From CAXXOK01 sp963666755 (lineage in GTDB: Bacteria > Bacillota > Clostridia > Christensenellales > Aristaeellaceae), in assembly GCA_963666755.2 (NCBI GenBank), contig CAXXGW010000003.1, positions 134,625-198,624 of the forward strand: a stretch of 64,000 bases of DNA, read 5' to 3'. Of the stretch, positions 1 to 8,566 are shown piece after piece. Under the pieces are notes generated by a model. That model did no database searches and was not told where the DNA came from. It worked only from the letters and a program-made list of their open reading frames with translations. The translations under genes were made by a program, and so were the position numbers. How positions within the stretch are numbered: position 1 is the stretch's first letter; each line of letters starts with the position of its first letter.

Positions 1-20
1 ATGTGTTAAGGAAGTCCGTC

Positions 21-1661
21 ATGATGCAGAAGCTCCAACCCAAGCTGATTCACACCTTGAAAGGGTACTCCAAAGCGCAGTTGATCAAGGATGTTTCCGC
101 AGGCATTATTGTAGCCATTATCGCGCTCCCTCTTTCCATCGCGCTTGCGCTTGCATCGGGCGTCAAACCCGAGCAGGGTATCTATACGGCCGTCTTTGCC
201 GGTTTCATCATCTCTCTGCTGGGCGGCAGTCGGGTCCAAATTGCGGGGCCGACAGCCGCTTTTGCAACGATTGTCGCAGGCATTGTTGCACAAAGCGGGA
301 CCGATGGGCTCATCATCGCCACGATTCTGGCCGGGCTGCTCCTGATCCTCATGGGCTTTTTCAGATTGGGCTCGCTGATCCGCTTCATCCCCTTTACGAT
401 TACCATTGGGTTTACGGCAGGCATTGCCGTAAGCATCCTGGTCGGGCAGATCAGGGATTTTTTAGGCATAACCTACCTGAACGGGTTATCGACGGTTGAT
501 ACGCTGGATAAGCTGCACGCCATTGTGCTTAGCTTTGGCACCGTCAATGTGCAGGCGCTGCTGGTGGGCGCGATTGCGCTGGCTGTGCTGCTGCTTTGGC
601 CGAAAATCAGCAAGCGGATTCCGGCCTCGCTGGTTGCCGTGCTGGTGGGGGTGCTGATGGTGCAGGGGCTGGGGCTGCGCGTAAACACCATTGGGGATCT
701 GTACACCGTTGCGCAGGGACTGCCCGCGTTCCACCTTCCGGCGCTCAGCTACGGCCGAATTGCCGCGATGTTTCCCGATGCCGTTACCATCGCGCTGCTG
801 GCCGCCATTGAATCGCTGCTTTCCTGCGTGGTCGCGGACGGGATGATCAACAGCCACCACAATTCCAATATGGAGTTGATTGCGCAGGGTTTGGGCAATA
901 TTGTGTCGGTGCTCTTTGGCGGTATTCCGGCAACCGGGGCCATTGCGCGCACGGCGGCCAATGTCAAAAACGGGGGCCGCACGCCTGTGGCGGGGATGGT
1001 ACACGCCGTGGTGCTGCTGGTGGTGCTGCTTTCGCTCATGTCCTATGCCGCGCTGATTCCGATGCCCGTAATTGCCGCGATTCTGTTCGTGGTCGCCTAT
1101 AACATGAGTGCATGGCGGACGTTTGCCAAGCTGTGCAAAACCGCGCCAAAGAGCGATATTCTGGTGCTGGTAACCACTTTTGTACTTACGGTTGTGTTTG
1201 ATCTGGTCGTGGCCATTGGTGTGGGCATGGTGCTGGTATGCATCCTGTTTGTGAAGCGCATGACGGAGGAAACAGGCGTGCGCGCGTGGGTGGATGCGGA
1301 TGAGCTGGACACGGGAAGCGGCGTGGATGTACCGCCCCGCACGCGGGTTTACGAGCTGGACGGCCCCCTGTTTTTCGGTGTGGCCGATAAGCTGACCACT
1401 CACCTGACAACCGCGGATTGCCGGTGCATCATCCTGCGCATGCGCAGCGTCAACTGCATTGACATTACCGCACTTAACGCGCTGGAGCAAATTTTAAAGA
1501 GTTGCCGTAAAAAGGGAATCACCCTGATCCTTTCGCACCTGAACACGCAGCCGGAGAGCATGTTGACCAAAGCGGGCTTTTTGGAAAAACTGGGCGTGGA
1601 TAACTGCTGCGAGCATTTGCAAAAGGCGCTGGAGCGCGCACAGGCGGTTGCCGGCGCGTAA
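21..1661 (+). CDS. SulP-family anion transporter with STAS domain
   Basis: Encodes a 546-residue inner-membrane SLC26/SulP transporter, expected to move sulfate, bicarbonate or another small anion. The N-terminal two thirds is hydrophobic with the family's opening pattern (GIIVAIIALPLSIALALASG around residues 30-50) and many membrane spans to about residue 420. A cytoplasmic STAS domain follows from about 440 (TRVYELDGPLFFGVADKL, then IILRMRSVNCIDITAL). I chose the ATG at 21 because AAGGAAG lies just upstream; the frame also opens with a GTG at 3, but that has no ribosome site inside the window. Upstream context is cut off by the window edge. Substrate cannot be read from sequence. Family call is firm. 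Confidence 0.92.
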   Translation: MMQKLQPKLIHTLKGYSKAQLIKDVSAGIIVAIIALPLSIALALASGVKPEQGIYTAVFAGFIISLLGGSRVQIAGPTAAFATIVAGIVAQSGTDGLIIATILAGLLLILMGFFRLGSLIRFIPFTITIGFTAGIAVSILVGQIRDFLGITYLNGLSTVDTLDKLHAIVLSFGTVNVQALLVGAIALAVLLLWPKISKRIPASLVAVLVGVLMVQGLGLRVNTIGDLYTVAQGLPAFHLPALSYGRIAAMFPDAVTIALLAAIESLLSCVVADGMINSHHNSNMELIAQGLGNIVSVLFGGIPATGAIARTAANVKNGGRTPVAGMVHAVVLLVVLLSLMSYAALIPMPVIAAILFVVAYNMSAWRTFAKLCKTAPKSDILVLVTTFVLTVVFDLVVAIGVGMVLVCILFVKRMTEETGVRAWVDADELDTGSGVDVPPRTRVYELDGPLFFGVADKLTTHLTTADCRCIILRMRSVNCIDITALNALEQILKSCRKKGITLILSHLNTQPESMLTKAGFLEKLGVDNCCEHLQKALERAQAVAGA

Positions 1662-2008
1662 GCGTCGCATGCGCGCGAACTGCATCGGGCCGGGTACACC
1701 GTTGCAGGGGATTTGCCGCCTAGGGATATATACTTTTTTCTCATTTTCATAAAACAACCCTGGGATCGGCACAGCGATGAAAAACCGTCTCTTGTAAAAG
1801 CAATCCGTTTCTTGAAATGGAAGCGGCGCAGCATTGTGAAGCACGGGTACGGCAGCAAAGGCCGTGCAACGAAAGCACGGTGCTATGATCATTCCCATGA
1901 TACCATGGTTTGCGTGTGATGGTGTGCTAAAAAAATGATGGTTTTTATGAACAGGCAGCCGTTTAGGCAGCATGAAAACGTAACGGCAGCCTGAGGTACG
2001 CAAACGAA
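1662..2008. other. Intergenic stretch without a convincing gene
   Basis: This stretch separates the SulP gene from the tRNA terminator. It is less GC-rich than the coding regions around it. The short open frames in it lack a ribosome site and have no recognisable product. I see no clear terminator for the SulP gene. Confidence 0.5.
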
Positions 2009-2040
2009 AACCCCCAAACCATTACGGCGTGGGGGTTTTA
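2009..2040 (-). terminator. Intrinsic terminator of tRNA-Thr
   Basis: An inverted repeat of AAAACCCCCA and TGGGGGTTTT flanks a 12-base loop a few bases past the 3' end of the tRNA. Read on the minus strand it ends in a T run. The repeat is symmetrical, so it could work in both directions. Confidence 0.8.
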
Positions 2041-2043
2041 CGT

Positions 2044-2119
2044 TGGAGCTGATGACGCGATTCGAACGCGTGACCTCATCCTTACCAAGGATGTGCTCTA
2101 CCGACTGAGCTACATCAGC
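2044..2119 (-). tRNA. tRNA-Thr (anticodon GGT)
   Basis: The minus strand folds as a complete 76-nt cloverleaf. The acceptor stem is GCTGATG/CATCAGC followed by an encoded TCCA end, the D arm is AGCTCAGTCGGTAGAGC, and the T arm contains GTTCGAATC. The anticodon stem CATCC/GGATG holds the loop TTGGTAA, giving anticodon GGT (threonine, codon ACC). It is the likely ligand class for the T-box leader ahead of thrS in this window. Confidence 0.96.
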
Positions 2120-2142
2120 ATCGTTTTTTGGGCAACGGTGAT

Positions 2143-2171
2143 ATCATACACGAACCCGGCCCAAAAAGCAA
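2143..2171 (-). promoter_or_regulatory. Promoter of tRNA-Thr
   Basis: On the minus strand TTGCTT is followed, after exactly 17 bases, by TATGAT, about 24 bases before the tRNA 5' end. Confidence 0.6.
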
Positions 2172-2241
2172 TAGTTTAGAGCAAATTTGTGATGAAAAAT
2201 GGCATGGCGCCTTGCCTTGCTGCATAGTCTCCGCATCGGCG

Positions 2242-3018
2242 CTACAGGAGCGACGCCAAAGGCACCTGCGCGGGCATGCCATCCTCCCCCAGCACCACCA
2301 CGGGCAGCGTGGGCACGTTTGGCGGCGCATCCGGCGCCGGAGGCACCGCGCCAGCGGGGGTGATGGCCGCGTGTTCGCGCACGCGGCGGGCCAGGTCCGC
2401 CTCATCTACGAGGGGTTCGGGCAGGTCGATGCCGCCGTGCTGTGGCCAGGGAATGTCGTGGATGTCGCTGCCCGCAAACATCGTCAGTTCCAGCCGTTGG
2501 GCATAGCGGTAAGCCAGCGCGTTCTCCGCGGCGCTGTTGGCGGCGTTGTAAACCTCCACGCCATCCACCAGGCGGGGGTTGAGGCGCACGCGGTGGATGT
2601 AGCTGCGCTCGCGGAAAGGGTGCGCCTGCACCACACAGCCGCCGTAACGGTGCGCCTGCGCAAACTGCTCGGGCAGGGTCCACTGCTTCACTTCGGGGTG
2701 TTCCAGCAACCAGGCTTTGGAAAGCCCGTACACCAGGTACTCATCCCCGCGGTAGCCCTGCTCCCAGCCGAAAAGCACCTGCAGGCCGCGCTTTTCCCCT
2801 TCGTCGCGGGCGGCTTCGTAGCCCGCGCAAAACCGGTTTACCTGTTCCGGCCAGGGCAGGGAGCGATCCACGGCCGTGTTGCCGCCAAAAAAGTGATCGG
2901 TCACGATGATGCCGGTATAGCCAAGGTCCTGATAGTAGCGGATATATTCCCGCCCGCCGACCAGCCCGCAGGCGCTGGCCTCGCGGGTGTGCAGGTGGGT
3001 TTCGTAACGGTAGAGCAT
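2242..3018 (-). CDS. PHP-domain metal-dependent hydrolase
   Basis: A 258-residue PHP-fold protein, a family that hydrolyses phosphoesters with a cluster of two or three metals. Visible metal-binding signatures are ETHLHT at the N-terminus (HxH), VTDHFFGG, QAHPFRE and GSDIHD near the C-terminus, in the family order. The start is the ATG at 3018, with GGAGGAAAGGAA upstream on the minus strand. The open frame continues further upstream but only as a shadow of the transglutaminase repeat region. It lies about 70 bases downstream of the transglutaminase gene in the same direction, so it may be the last gene of the moxR operon. The substrate is unknown. Confidence 0.88.
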   Translation of the reverse strand: MLYRYETHLHTREASACGLVGGREYIRYYQDLGYTGIIVTDHFFGGNTAVDRSLPWPEQVNRFCAGYEAARDEGEKRGLQVLFGWEQGYRGDEYLVYGLSKAWLLEHPEVKQWTLPEQFAQAHRYGGCVVQAHPFRERSYIHRVRLNPRLVDGVEVYNAANSAAENALAYRYAQRLELTMFAGSDIHDIPWPQHGGIDLPEPLVDEADLARRVREHAAITPAGAVPPAPDAPPNVPTLPVVVLGEDGMPAQVPLASLL

Positions 3019-3088
3019 GCGATGTGTTCCTTTCCTCCCGGGGTTTGCATTTGCCTGACGGCGAACCCGCCGGGCGTGGGGGCGGTGT

Positions 3089-6000
3089 TTATTTCCCTTT
3101 GCGGGGCGCGTCGTGGCCGCTCGGCTGCCGGGGCGCGCCGGTGCCCGCCGGGTGTGTATCCAGCCCCTTGGGCGGGGTCGAGTTGCGTGGGGGCTGCGCC
3201 TGCAATGGCGCTTCCGCGTGGGCATTCGGCTGCCTGGGCGCGCCGTTGCCTGCCGGGCGCGTATCCAATCCCTTGGGCGGGGCCGGGTTGCGCGGGGGCT
3301 GCGCCTGCAAGGGCGCATCCGCGTGGGCATTCGGCTGCCTGGGCGCGCCGGTACCCGCCGGGCGTGTATCCAGCCCCTTGGGCGGGGCCGGGTTGCGCGG
3401 GGGCTGCGCCTGCAAGGGCGCATCCGCGTGGGCATTCGGCTGGCGGGGCGCGACGGTACCCGCCGGGCGTGTATCCAGCCCCTTGGGCGGGGTCGGGTTG
3501 CGCGGGGACTGCGCCTGCAAGGGCGCATCCGCGTGGGCATTCGGCTGCCTGGGCGCGCTGCCCTCCCGGGCAGGGGCACGCTCCGTATCCCGGGCAGGGG
3601 CACGGTCGGCGGGTTGGGTCGGCGGCAGCTGGGCGCTTCCGCTCCGGCGCACTGGCATCGGTTTGCGCGCGGGTTTATGCCGGGGGCGGCGCGGTTCGGG
3701 CGCGGCAGCTTTGCCGGCAGGGCCGTCCGGCGTGGCGGGCTGCTTGCCTTCGGCAGGCGGCGCGGCATCCGGCCGGGATTGCGGTTTGCCAGCGGCATAC
3801 CCAGCCTTGCTACCCTTGCCGCCGCCCGGCACGCGGATGGTCGGCAGCTTCGGGGGCGGGGTGTGGGGCGCAGGCGTATCCAGCGCGCGGTAGAAACGAG
3901 GGTCAAACGCCGCGCCCAGCAGGAAGCGCAGCTTGCGCAGCAGGTGGGAGCCCTTGAACACCGCGCTGTAAATCTCCTGTGCCTTGGCGGTCTGCTCCGG
4001 CCCGGGCTGCAGGCGGCTGTAGTTGCTCAGCGCCAGCATCCGCCACAGCGGCGCGATGGGCGTGGGGAACACCCGCACGCCGTCGATGCGCCGGGCATAA
4101 ACCAGCGGCGTTTCGCCGTTGTGCGGCTCGCGGTGGGCATAGCCCAGGAGCTTGCGTACCGCTGCGCCGTAGATAAAGATGCGCTCTTTTTCCGTGGGCA
4201 GGCGGCTCGCTACGTGCGAGGGCATGCGCAGCGTGATGCGCACGCCCAGCGCCGTAAGCGCCGCCGCCACCAGCAGGATCACCCAGGGGAAATCCGGGGG
4301 CGTGCTGGGGTCGGCATCAGGGGTCTGCTGCTCGTCGGGCTGATCCGGCTCCTCCGAGGGCTGCGGCGAAGGCTGATCCTGCTGCTGCTCGGGGTCAGGG
4401 GTCGGGGTGGGCTGATCCTCCGGCGAAGGCTCGGGCGAAGGCTCCGGCTCCGAAGCCCCCTGCGGCGGCGTGTCGGAGTTGCCTTGCTGCAGCGGGGTCG
4501 GGTCGAACGCCACCCAGCCGAAGCCCTCAAAATAGACCTCTGTCCAGGCATGAGCGTCCTTGCCTGTGACATAGGCCAGTCCGTCAGCGCCCGGCTGTGC
4601 CAGAAACCCTTCCACATAGCGGGAGGGGAGGTTCGCCATGCGGCACAGCACCGTCATGGCGGAGGCGTAGTAGGTGCAGTAGCCCTCCTTGCCCACATAG
4701 AGGAAGTACGTCACAAAATCGTTGTTCTGCGGCGGCGTATCGGGTTTTAAGGTATAGCGGTAATATTTTTGCAGGTGGCGCATGATGGCCATGGCCTTGC
4801 CGTAGGGGGTGTTTTCGCCGCGCACAATGTTTTGCGCATCGTCAAACACCTTCTGTTCCAAGTGGCTGGGCAGCTGGGTGTAAGCGTTGTAGATGTCCTG
4901 ATAATTGTCGTCGCTCTTGAGGCTGGCGTTTACCAGCGCTTCCAGCCCCGCGTCGCCGCCCTCGAACACCGGCGCGAAAATGGTGTAACGGTCGTCGCGC
5001 TCCAAATCCCGGGTGATGAACAGCTCGCTGGCGTCGTTAAAATAGGGCACCATGTTGCCGGCCATGTTCAGCTTGCGCACAAACAGCGGAGTAAACACGG
5101 TGGAGGCCGCACGGTTTTGCATCTGCACAGTCACGGCCTTTTCGTCCAGCAGTGCGGACGATTTACGGATGGCTTCGGGGGGCAGGTTTTCCATGAACAC
5201 GCGCACGCGCTGCGCCTGCCAGCGGGGGTTAATGTAGAGGTAGCGCTTGGCACTGGAGGTATCGGTAAAGCTGCGGCCGTTGTACTGATCCTTGGCGACG
5301 GCGCGCAGCAGGGTCTTGCGGTCGGTTTTGACCGTCATGACCGGGAACTCCGTCGGCTCGGCCTCGCCGCCCAGCTGGCCGTTGCCCATGGGGTAAAAGC
5401 CGTAGGTGCCCAGCGTGAACACGTTGCGCGGCTCGGTAAAAAACAGGTAATCGCTGATGGCCTGTTTCAGGTCGCTGGCGGCCTTGGCCAGCGGCTCGAT
5501 GGTCAGGCGCCCCGCGGGCAGCAAAAGCAACGCCAGCAGCACCGTCGCCACCGCCATGGGCAGCACGTGCAGCACGTTGATGCGCTCGTGTGCGGCCTGC
5601 GCCATCTGCAACAGCAGCGCAACCAGCGCGGGCGCCACATACCACAGCAGGTCGGCCTTGCCCAGGCTCCACAGCCCAAACATCACCAGTACCACCACCA
5701 GCGCCGCGGGCAGGAACCCGACCCCGCGCTTGGCAAAAACGTAGCTGAGCACCGCCAGCAGCGTCGCCAGCAGCCCCGCCACCTGCGCGCCAAATAGCGG
5801 CAGCGCCACCGTGTAGCTGGAAAAATACAGCGCCAGCGCTTTGAAGGCTTCCAACGCGCCGCCCAGCAGCCCCATGCCCGGCAGCACAAACTGCACCACC
5901 AGCGCCACAGCCAGCCCGATCCACAACAGCCTGCGGGACTTCGCGCTTGTGCCCAGCGCCGTAAGCACCCCCAGAAGCAGCGCCGCCGCCAGCAGCGCGC

Positions 6001-6145
6001 CCGGGGCATACGCGCCCAGGTCCAGCGCCAGCAGCAGCGGCAGCGTCACGCCCACGCACAGCAAAAGCGCCACGGCCAGACGGCTGAGCGGCTCCTTCTG
6101 CAAAAACGCGAGTTTGCGCAAGCGGTTCATCTCCTTTGTGTGCAA
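3089..6145 (-). CDS. Membrane-anchored transglutaminase-like protein with repeat tail
   Basis: A protein of about 1018 residues. The N-terminal 220 residues are several hydrophobic spans, followed by an extracytoplasmic region. A transglutaminase-like core has its catalytic Cys at about residue 490 (GYCTYYASAM), His in HAWTEVYFEGFGW and Asp in FDPTPLQQ. A Pro/Glu-rich linker, one more membrane span and a cytoplasmic DUF4129-like segment follow. The last 150 residues carry four near-identical 35-residue repeats beginning APRQPNAHADAP. Such proteins travel with MoxR ATPases and DUF58 proteins, as here, and are proposed to remodel or cross-link envelope proteins. The start is uncertain: the ATG at 6130 directly abuts AAAGGAG, too close to use, so I prefer the in-frame TTG at 6145. 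Confidence 0.85.
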   Translation of the reverse strand: MHTKEMNRLRKLAFLQKEPLSRLAVALLLCVGVTLPLLLALDLGAYAPGALLAAALLLGVLTALGTSAKSRRLLWIGLAVALVVQFVLPGMGLLGGALEAFKALALYFSSYTVALPLFGAQVAGLLATLLAVLSYVFAKRGVGFLPAALVVVLVMFGLWSLGKADLLWYVAPALVALLLQMAQAAHERINVLHVLPMAVATVLLALLLLPAGRLTIEPLAKAASDLKQAISDYLFFTEPRNVFTLGTYGFYPMGNGQLGGEAEPTEFPVMTVKTDRKTLLRAVAKDQYNGRSFTDTSSAKRYLYINPRWQAQRVRVFMENLPPEAIRKSSALLDEKAVTVQMQNRAASTVFTPLFVRKLNMAGNMVPYFNDASELFITRDLERDDRYTIFAPVFEGGDAGLEALVNASLKSDDNYQDIYNAYTQLPSHLEQKVFDDAQNIVRGENTPYGKAMAIMRHLQKYYRYTLKPDTPPQNNDFVTYFLYVGKEGYCTYYASAMTVLCRMANLPSRYVEGFLAQPGADGLAYVTGKDAHAWTEVYFEGFGWVAFDPTPLQQGNSDTPPQGASEPEPSPEPSPEDQPTPTPDPEQQQDQPSPQPSEEPDQPDEQQTPDADPSTPPDFPWVILLVAAALTALGVRITLRMPSHVASRLPTEKERIFIYGAAVRKLLGYAHREPHNGETPLVYARRIDGVRVFPTPIAPLWRMLALSNYSRLQPGPEQTAKAQEIYSAVFKGSHLLRKLRFLLGAAFDPRFYRALDTPAPHTPPPKLPTIRVPGGGKGSKAGYAAGKPQSRPDAAPPAEGKQPATPDGPAGKAAAPEPRRPRHKPARKPMPVRRSGSAQLPPTQPADRAPARDTERAPAREGSAPRQPNAHADAPLQAQSPRNPTPPKGLDTRPAGTVAPRQPNAHADAPLQAQPPRNPAPPKGLDTRPAGTGAPRQPNAHADAPLQAQPPRNPAPPKGLDTRPAGNGAPRQPNAHAEAPLQAQPPRNSTPPKGLDTHPAGTGAPRQPSGHDAPRKGK
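3134..3554 (-). repeat. Four 105-bp tandem repeats inside the transglutaminase gene
   Basis: Four copies of a 105-bp unit stand head to tail and encode a Pro/Ala/Gln-rich 35-residue module (APRQPNAHADAP, then KGLDTRPAG). A shorter degenerate fifth copy ends the gene. The copies differ by a few substitutions and keep the reading frame. Limits are approximate. Confidence 0.85.
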
Positions 6146-6155
6146 TGCCGGGGCC

Positions 6156-7313
6156 TTAGCCCTGCGGGGTTACGAAGTTCACCTCGACGCCCTGCTGCTG
6201 CAAGCGCCCCACCGGGCTTTGCAGGGTGGGGTCCTTGGGCTGGAAGGTAACCAGATACACGCGTACGTTCGGCCCCATGCGCTTCATGCGGCCGATCAAA
6301 TCCACCAGCACGCCGGTCAGGCGGGTGGTCACCATCACCACGGCGCCGGTCTTGCGCAGGTCGTTCATCTGCATCAGGATCACACGCTCAAACTGCTCGG
6401 TTTCGTTAAAGGTGCAGCGCGCCAGCTCCTCCAGCAGGATGGGCAGGCCCATGGAGCCGTGGTACTCCATCGGGCGGTCGCCCACCAGCGGCAGGCGTAC
6501 CGGGTTTTCGTGGCTGATCTGGCAACTGACCACCGAGGCGGCGGTTTCCAGCACGGCGTCCTGCAGGTAGCTGATTTTGCCGGGGTCCATCCCCTCGGGC
6601 GCATACGGGGGCGAGGTGTCCAAAAGCACCAGCGCATCAGGCAGGGCGGGCTCCTCAAACTGGCGGATCATGATCTCCCGCTTGCGGGCGCTCATTTTCC
6701 AATGGATGCGCTTCAGCGGGTCGCCCGGCTGGTAGCTGCGGAAATCGCTGGGGCTGGAGGGGTCCTCCATGGCGCGCTTCATGGTTTCCACCCCCATATC
6801 GCCGGGGGCGAAGGTCAGCGGTTCCACATCGAAAGGCACGGGCAGCACCAGCAGCTCGTGCCCCGTGCCGTCCGGCGTATGTTCCATTTTGAATAACCCG
6901 AATACATCGCTTACGGTAAAGCTTTCCACGCCGGGGAACATCGCGCCCACATGCTCGGCCGTAAAGCGATAGCCTACCTTTTGCATGCGGCGGCCCAGCT
7001 CCGTCAGGTAGATGGTGCCGGCGGGGGTGTTGCTGGTGGCGCGCATCTTCAGCCGGATGGGCGCGATGGGCAATATCCCCTTGTGGCTGACAAACACATC
7101 CATCGTGACGGTATCCCCGCGGTTGATGCGGGTGTTGTCCAGGCTGTGGTTCACCTGCACGCTTTTTTCGGCCATGCGCACGCTGGCGTAGGCCAGCGCC
7201 CACGCGATGGCAATCATCAGCGACAGCACCAGGTACATCCGGTTGCCCATGGACAGTGCGCACAGCAATAAAAAGCCGAAGCATATGCCCAGGGTGATGA
7301 GCGTCGATTTCAT
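6156..7313 (-). CDS. DUF58 domain protein
   Basis: A 385-residue protein with two N-terminal membrane spans (residues about 5-40), a beta-rich middle and a C-terminal von Willebrand-A-like DUF58 core. The DUF58 signature is seen as DFRSYQPGDPLKRIHWKMSAR around residues 195-215, followed by VLLDTSPPY. The family is an obligate partner of MoxR-type AAA ATPases, probably as a complex acting at the membrane. It sits between the MoxR gene (46-base gap) and the transglutaminase gene (about 10 bases), so the three are one operon. The biochemical role is not established. Confidence 0.92.
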   Translation of the reverse strand: MKSTLITLGICFGFLLLCALSMGNRMYLVLSLMIAIAWALAYASVRMAEKSVQVNHSLDNTRINRGDTVTMDVFVSHKGILPIAPIRLKMRATSNTPAGTIYLTELGRRMQKVGYRFTAEHVGAMFPGVESFTVSDVFGLFKMEHTPDGTGHELLVLPVPFDVEPLTFAPGDMGVETMKRAMEDPSSPSDFRSYQPGDPLKRIHWKMSARKREIMIRQFEEPALPDALVLLDTSPPYAPEGMDPGKISYLQDAVLETAASVVSCQISHENPVRLPLVGDRPMEYHGSMGLPILLEELARCTFNETEQFERVILMQMNDLRKTGAVVMVTTRLTGVLVDLIGRMKRMGPNVRVYLVTFQPKDPTLQSPVGRLQQQGVEVNFVTPQG

Positions 7314-7359
7314 GGCATCGTCCTTTGCGGCGGTTCAGGAGGCGGCTGCGTGCCCCCGG

Positions 7360-8307
7360 TCAGGAAAGGCGGATGGGCACGGGCACGTTCTCCATGATCG
7401 CCACCAAAATGCGCTCGGCGGAGATGCCCTTCATTTTCGCCTCGGGGTTGGGCAGGATGCGGTGCGCCAGCACCGGCAGCGCCATGCGCTGCACATCCTC
7501 CGGTAAAATGTAGTCGCGGTCGTTCAGCAGCGCGCACGCCTGCGCCCCGCGGATAAGCGCGATGGCGCCGCGCGTGGACACACCCAGCTGCAGCGACGGA
7601 TGCGTGCGCGACATGGCCGCGATGTTGGCAATATAGTGGCGCACTTCCTTGCTGCAATACACCGCGCCGATCATGTTCTGCATCTCCACCACATCGGCGG
7701 CGGAGCACACGGGCTGCAGGGTCGTCTGGGGCTTGACCGTGCCGCTGAAGCGCTCCAGCACGGCCATCTCCTCCTCCAGCGTCGGGTAGCCCATCGAAAT
7801 GCGCAGGAAAAACCGGTCCATCTGCGCCTCGGGCAGCGGGTAGGTTCCCACAAACTCGCCGGGGTTCTGCGTTGCCAGCACCATGAAGGGCTTTGGCAGC
7901 GGATGGGTAACGCCGTCCACCGTCACCTGATACTCCTCCATGATTTCCAAAAGCGAGCTCTGGGTTTTAGGCGAGGTACGGTTAATTTCGTCGGCCAGCA
8001 CAATCTGGCACATCACCGCCCCGGCGTGAAACTCCAGCTCCCCGGTTTTGAAGTTGACCATGGTAAAGCCTGTAACGTCGCTGGGCACCACGTCCGGCGT
8101 AAACTGGATGCGGTTAAAGCTGCAATCCAGCGATTTGGCCAGAGAGCTGACCATGGTGGTCTTGCCGGTGCCCGGCACGTCCTCGATCAGCACGTGGCCC
8201 TTGCACAGCATGGCGATCAGCGCAAGCTCGATCACCTCGTCCTTGCCGACGATCACCTTGGCGATATTCTGCTTCAGCGCGCCTATCACGCGGCGGGGAT
8301 TGAGCAT
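7360..8307 (-). CDS. MoxR-family AAA+ ATPase
   Basis: A 315-residue AAA+ ATPase thought to act as a chaperone that assembles or activates partner complexes. Walker A is EDVPGTGKTT at about residue 45, Walker B is IVLADEINR at about 110, and the sensor region ATQNPGEFVGTYPLPEAQMDRF is typical of MoxR. The full family length is present. The ATG at 8307 has AAAGGAG upstream. It is the first gene of a MoxR-DUF58-transglutaminase(-PHP) operon read on the minus strand. Confidence 0.95.
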   Translation of the reverse strand: MLNPRRVIGALKQNIAKVIVGKDEVIELALIAMLCKGHVLIEDVPGTGKTTMVSSLAKSLDCSFNRIQFTPDVVPSDVTGFTMVNFKTGELEFHAGAVMCQIVLADEINRTSPKTQSSLLEIMEEYQVTVDGVTHPLPKPFMVLATQNPGEFVGTYPLPEAQMDRFFLRISMGYPTLEEEMAVLERFSGTVKPQTTLQPVCSAADVVEMQNMIGAVYCSKEVRHYIANIAAMSRTHPSLQLGVSTRGAIALIRGAQACALLNDRDYILPEDVQRMALPVLAHRILPNPEAKMKGISAERILVAIMENVPVPIRLS

Positions 8308-8352
8308 ATGGACGGCTCCTTTACCAGCGTATTGGGGAGGACAACCGCTTTC

Positions 8353-8381
8353 AGTATAACGGATCAGGCATCATTTTACAA
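8353..8381 (-). promoter_or_regulatory. Promoter of the moxR operon
   Basis: Minus-strand TTGTAA, 17 bases, then TATACT, ending about 45 bases before the MoxR start codon. Confidence 0.6.
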
Positions 8382-8566
8382 GTCTGTGACGAATGTTTTA
8401 CGGCTCCTGTGCGTGCCCTGCGCAAGCGCGGCGTTACACCCGCCGCCAAACGGGGTATACAGCCCCCGAAGCCTACAGGAAAACACCGCCCGCGCGCCGA
8501 ATGCTTTCCCTATGCTTCGGTACAAACGCTCGCAACCGCGCCCCGCGCGAAAGGAGAATCCCCCGC

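Noticed and set aside
1713..1919. A 68-codon frame after the SulP gene
   Set aside because: No ribosome site, unusual composition and no recognisable features.
2128..3957. A 609-codon plus-strand frame opposite PHP and transglutaminase
   Set aside because: Shadow frame, with its repetitive part caused by the 105-bp repeats on the other strand.
8393..8566. N-terminal extension of the MFS transporter frame
   Set aside because: The extra 58 codons precede a clear AAAGGAG site and show none of the transporter's hydrophobic pattern.
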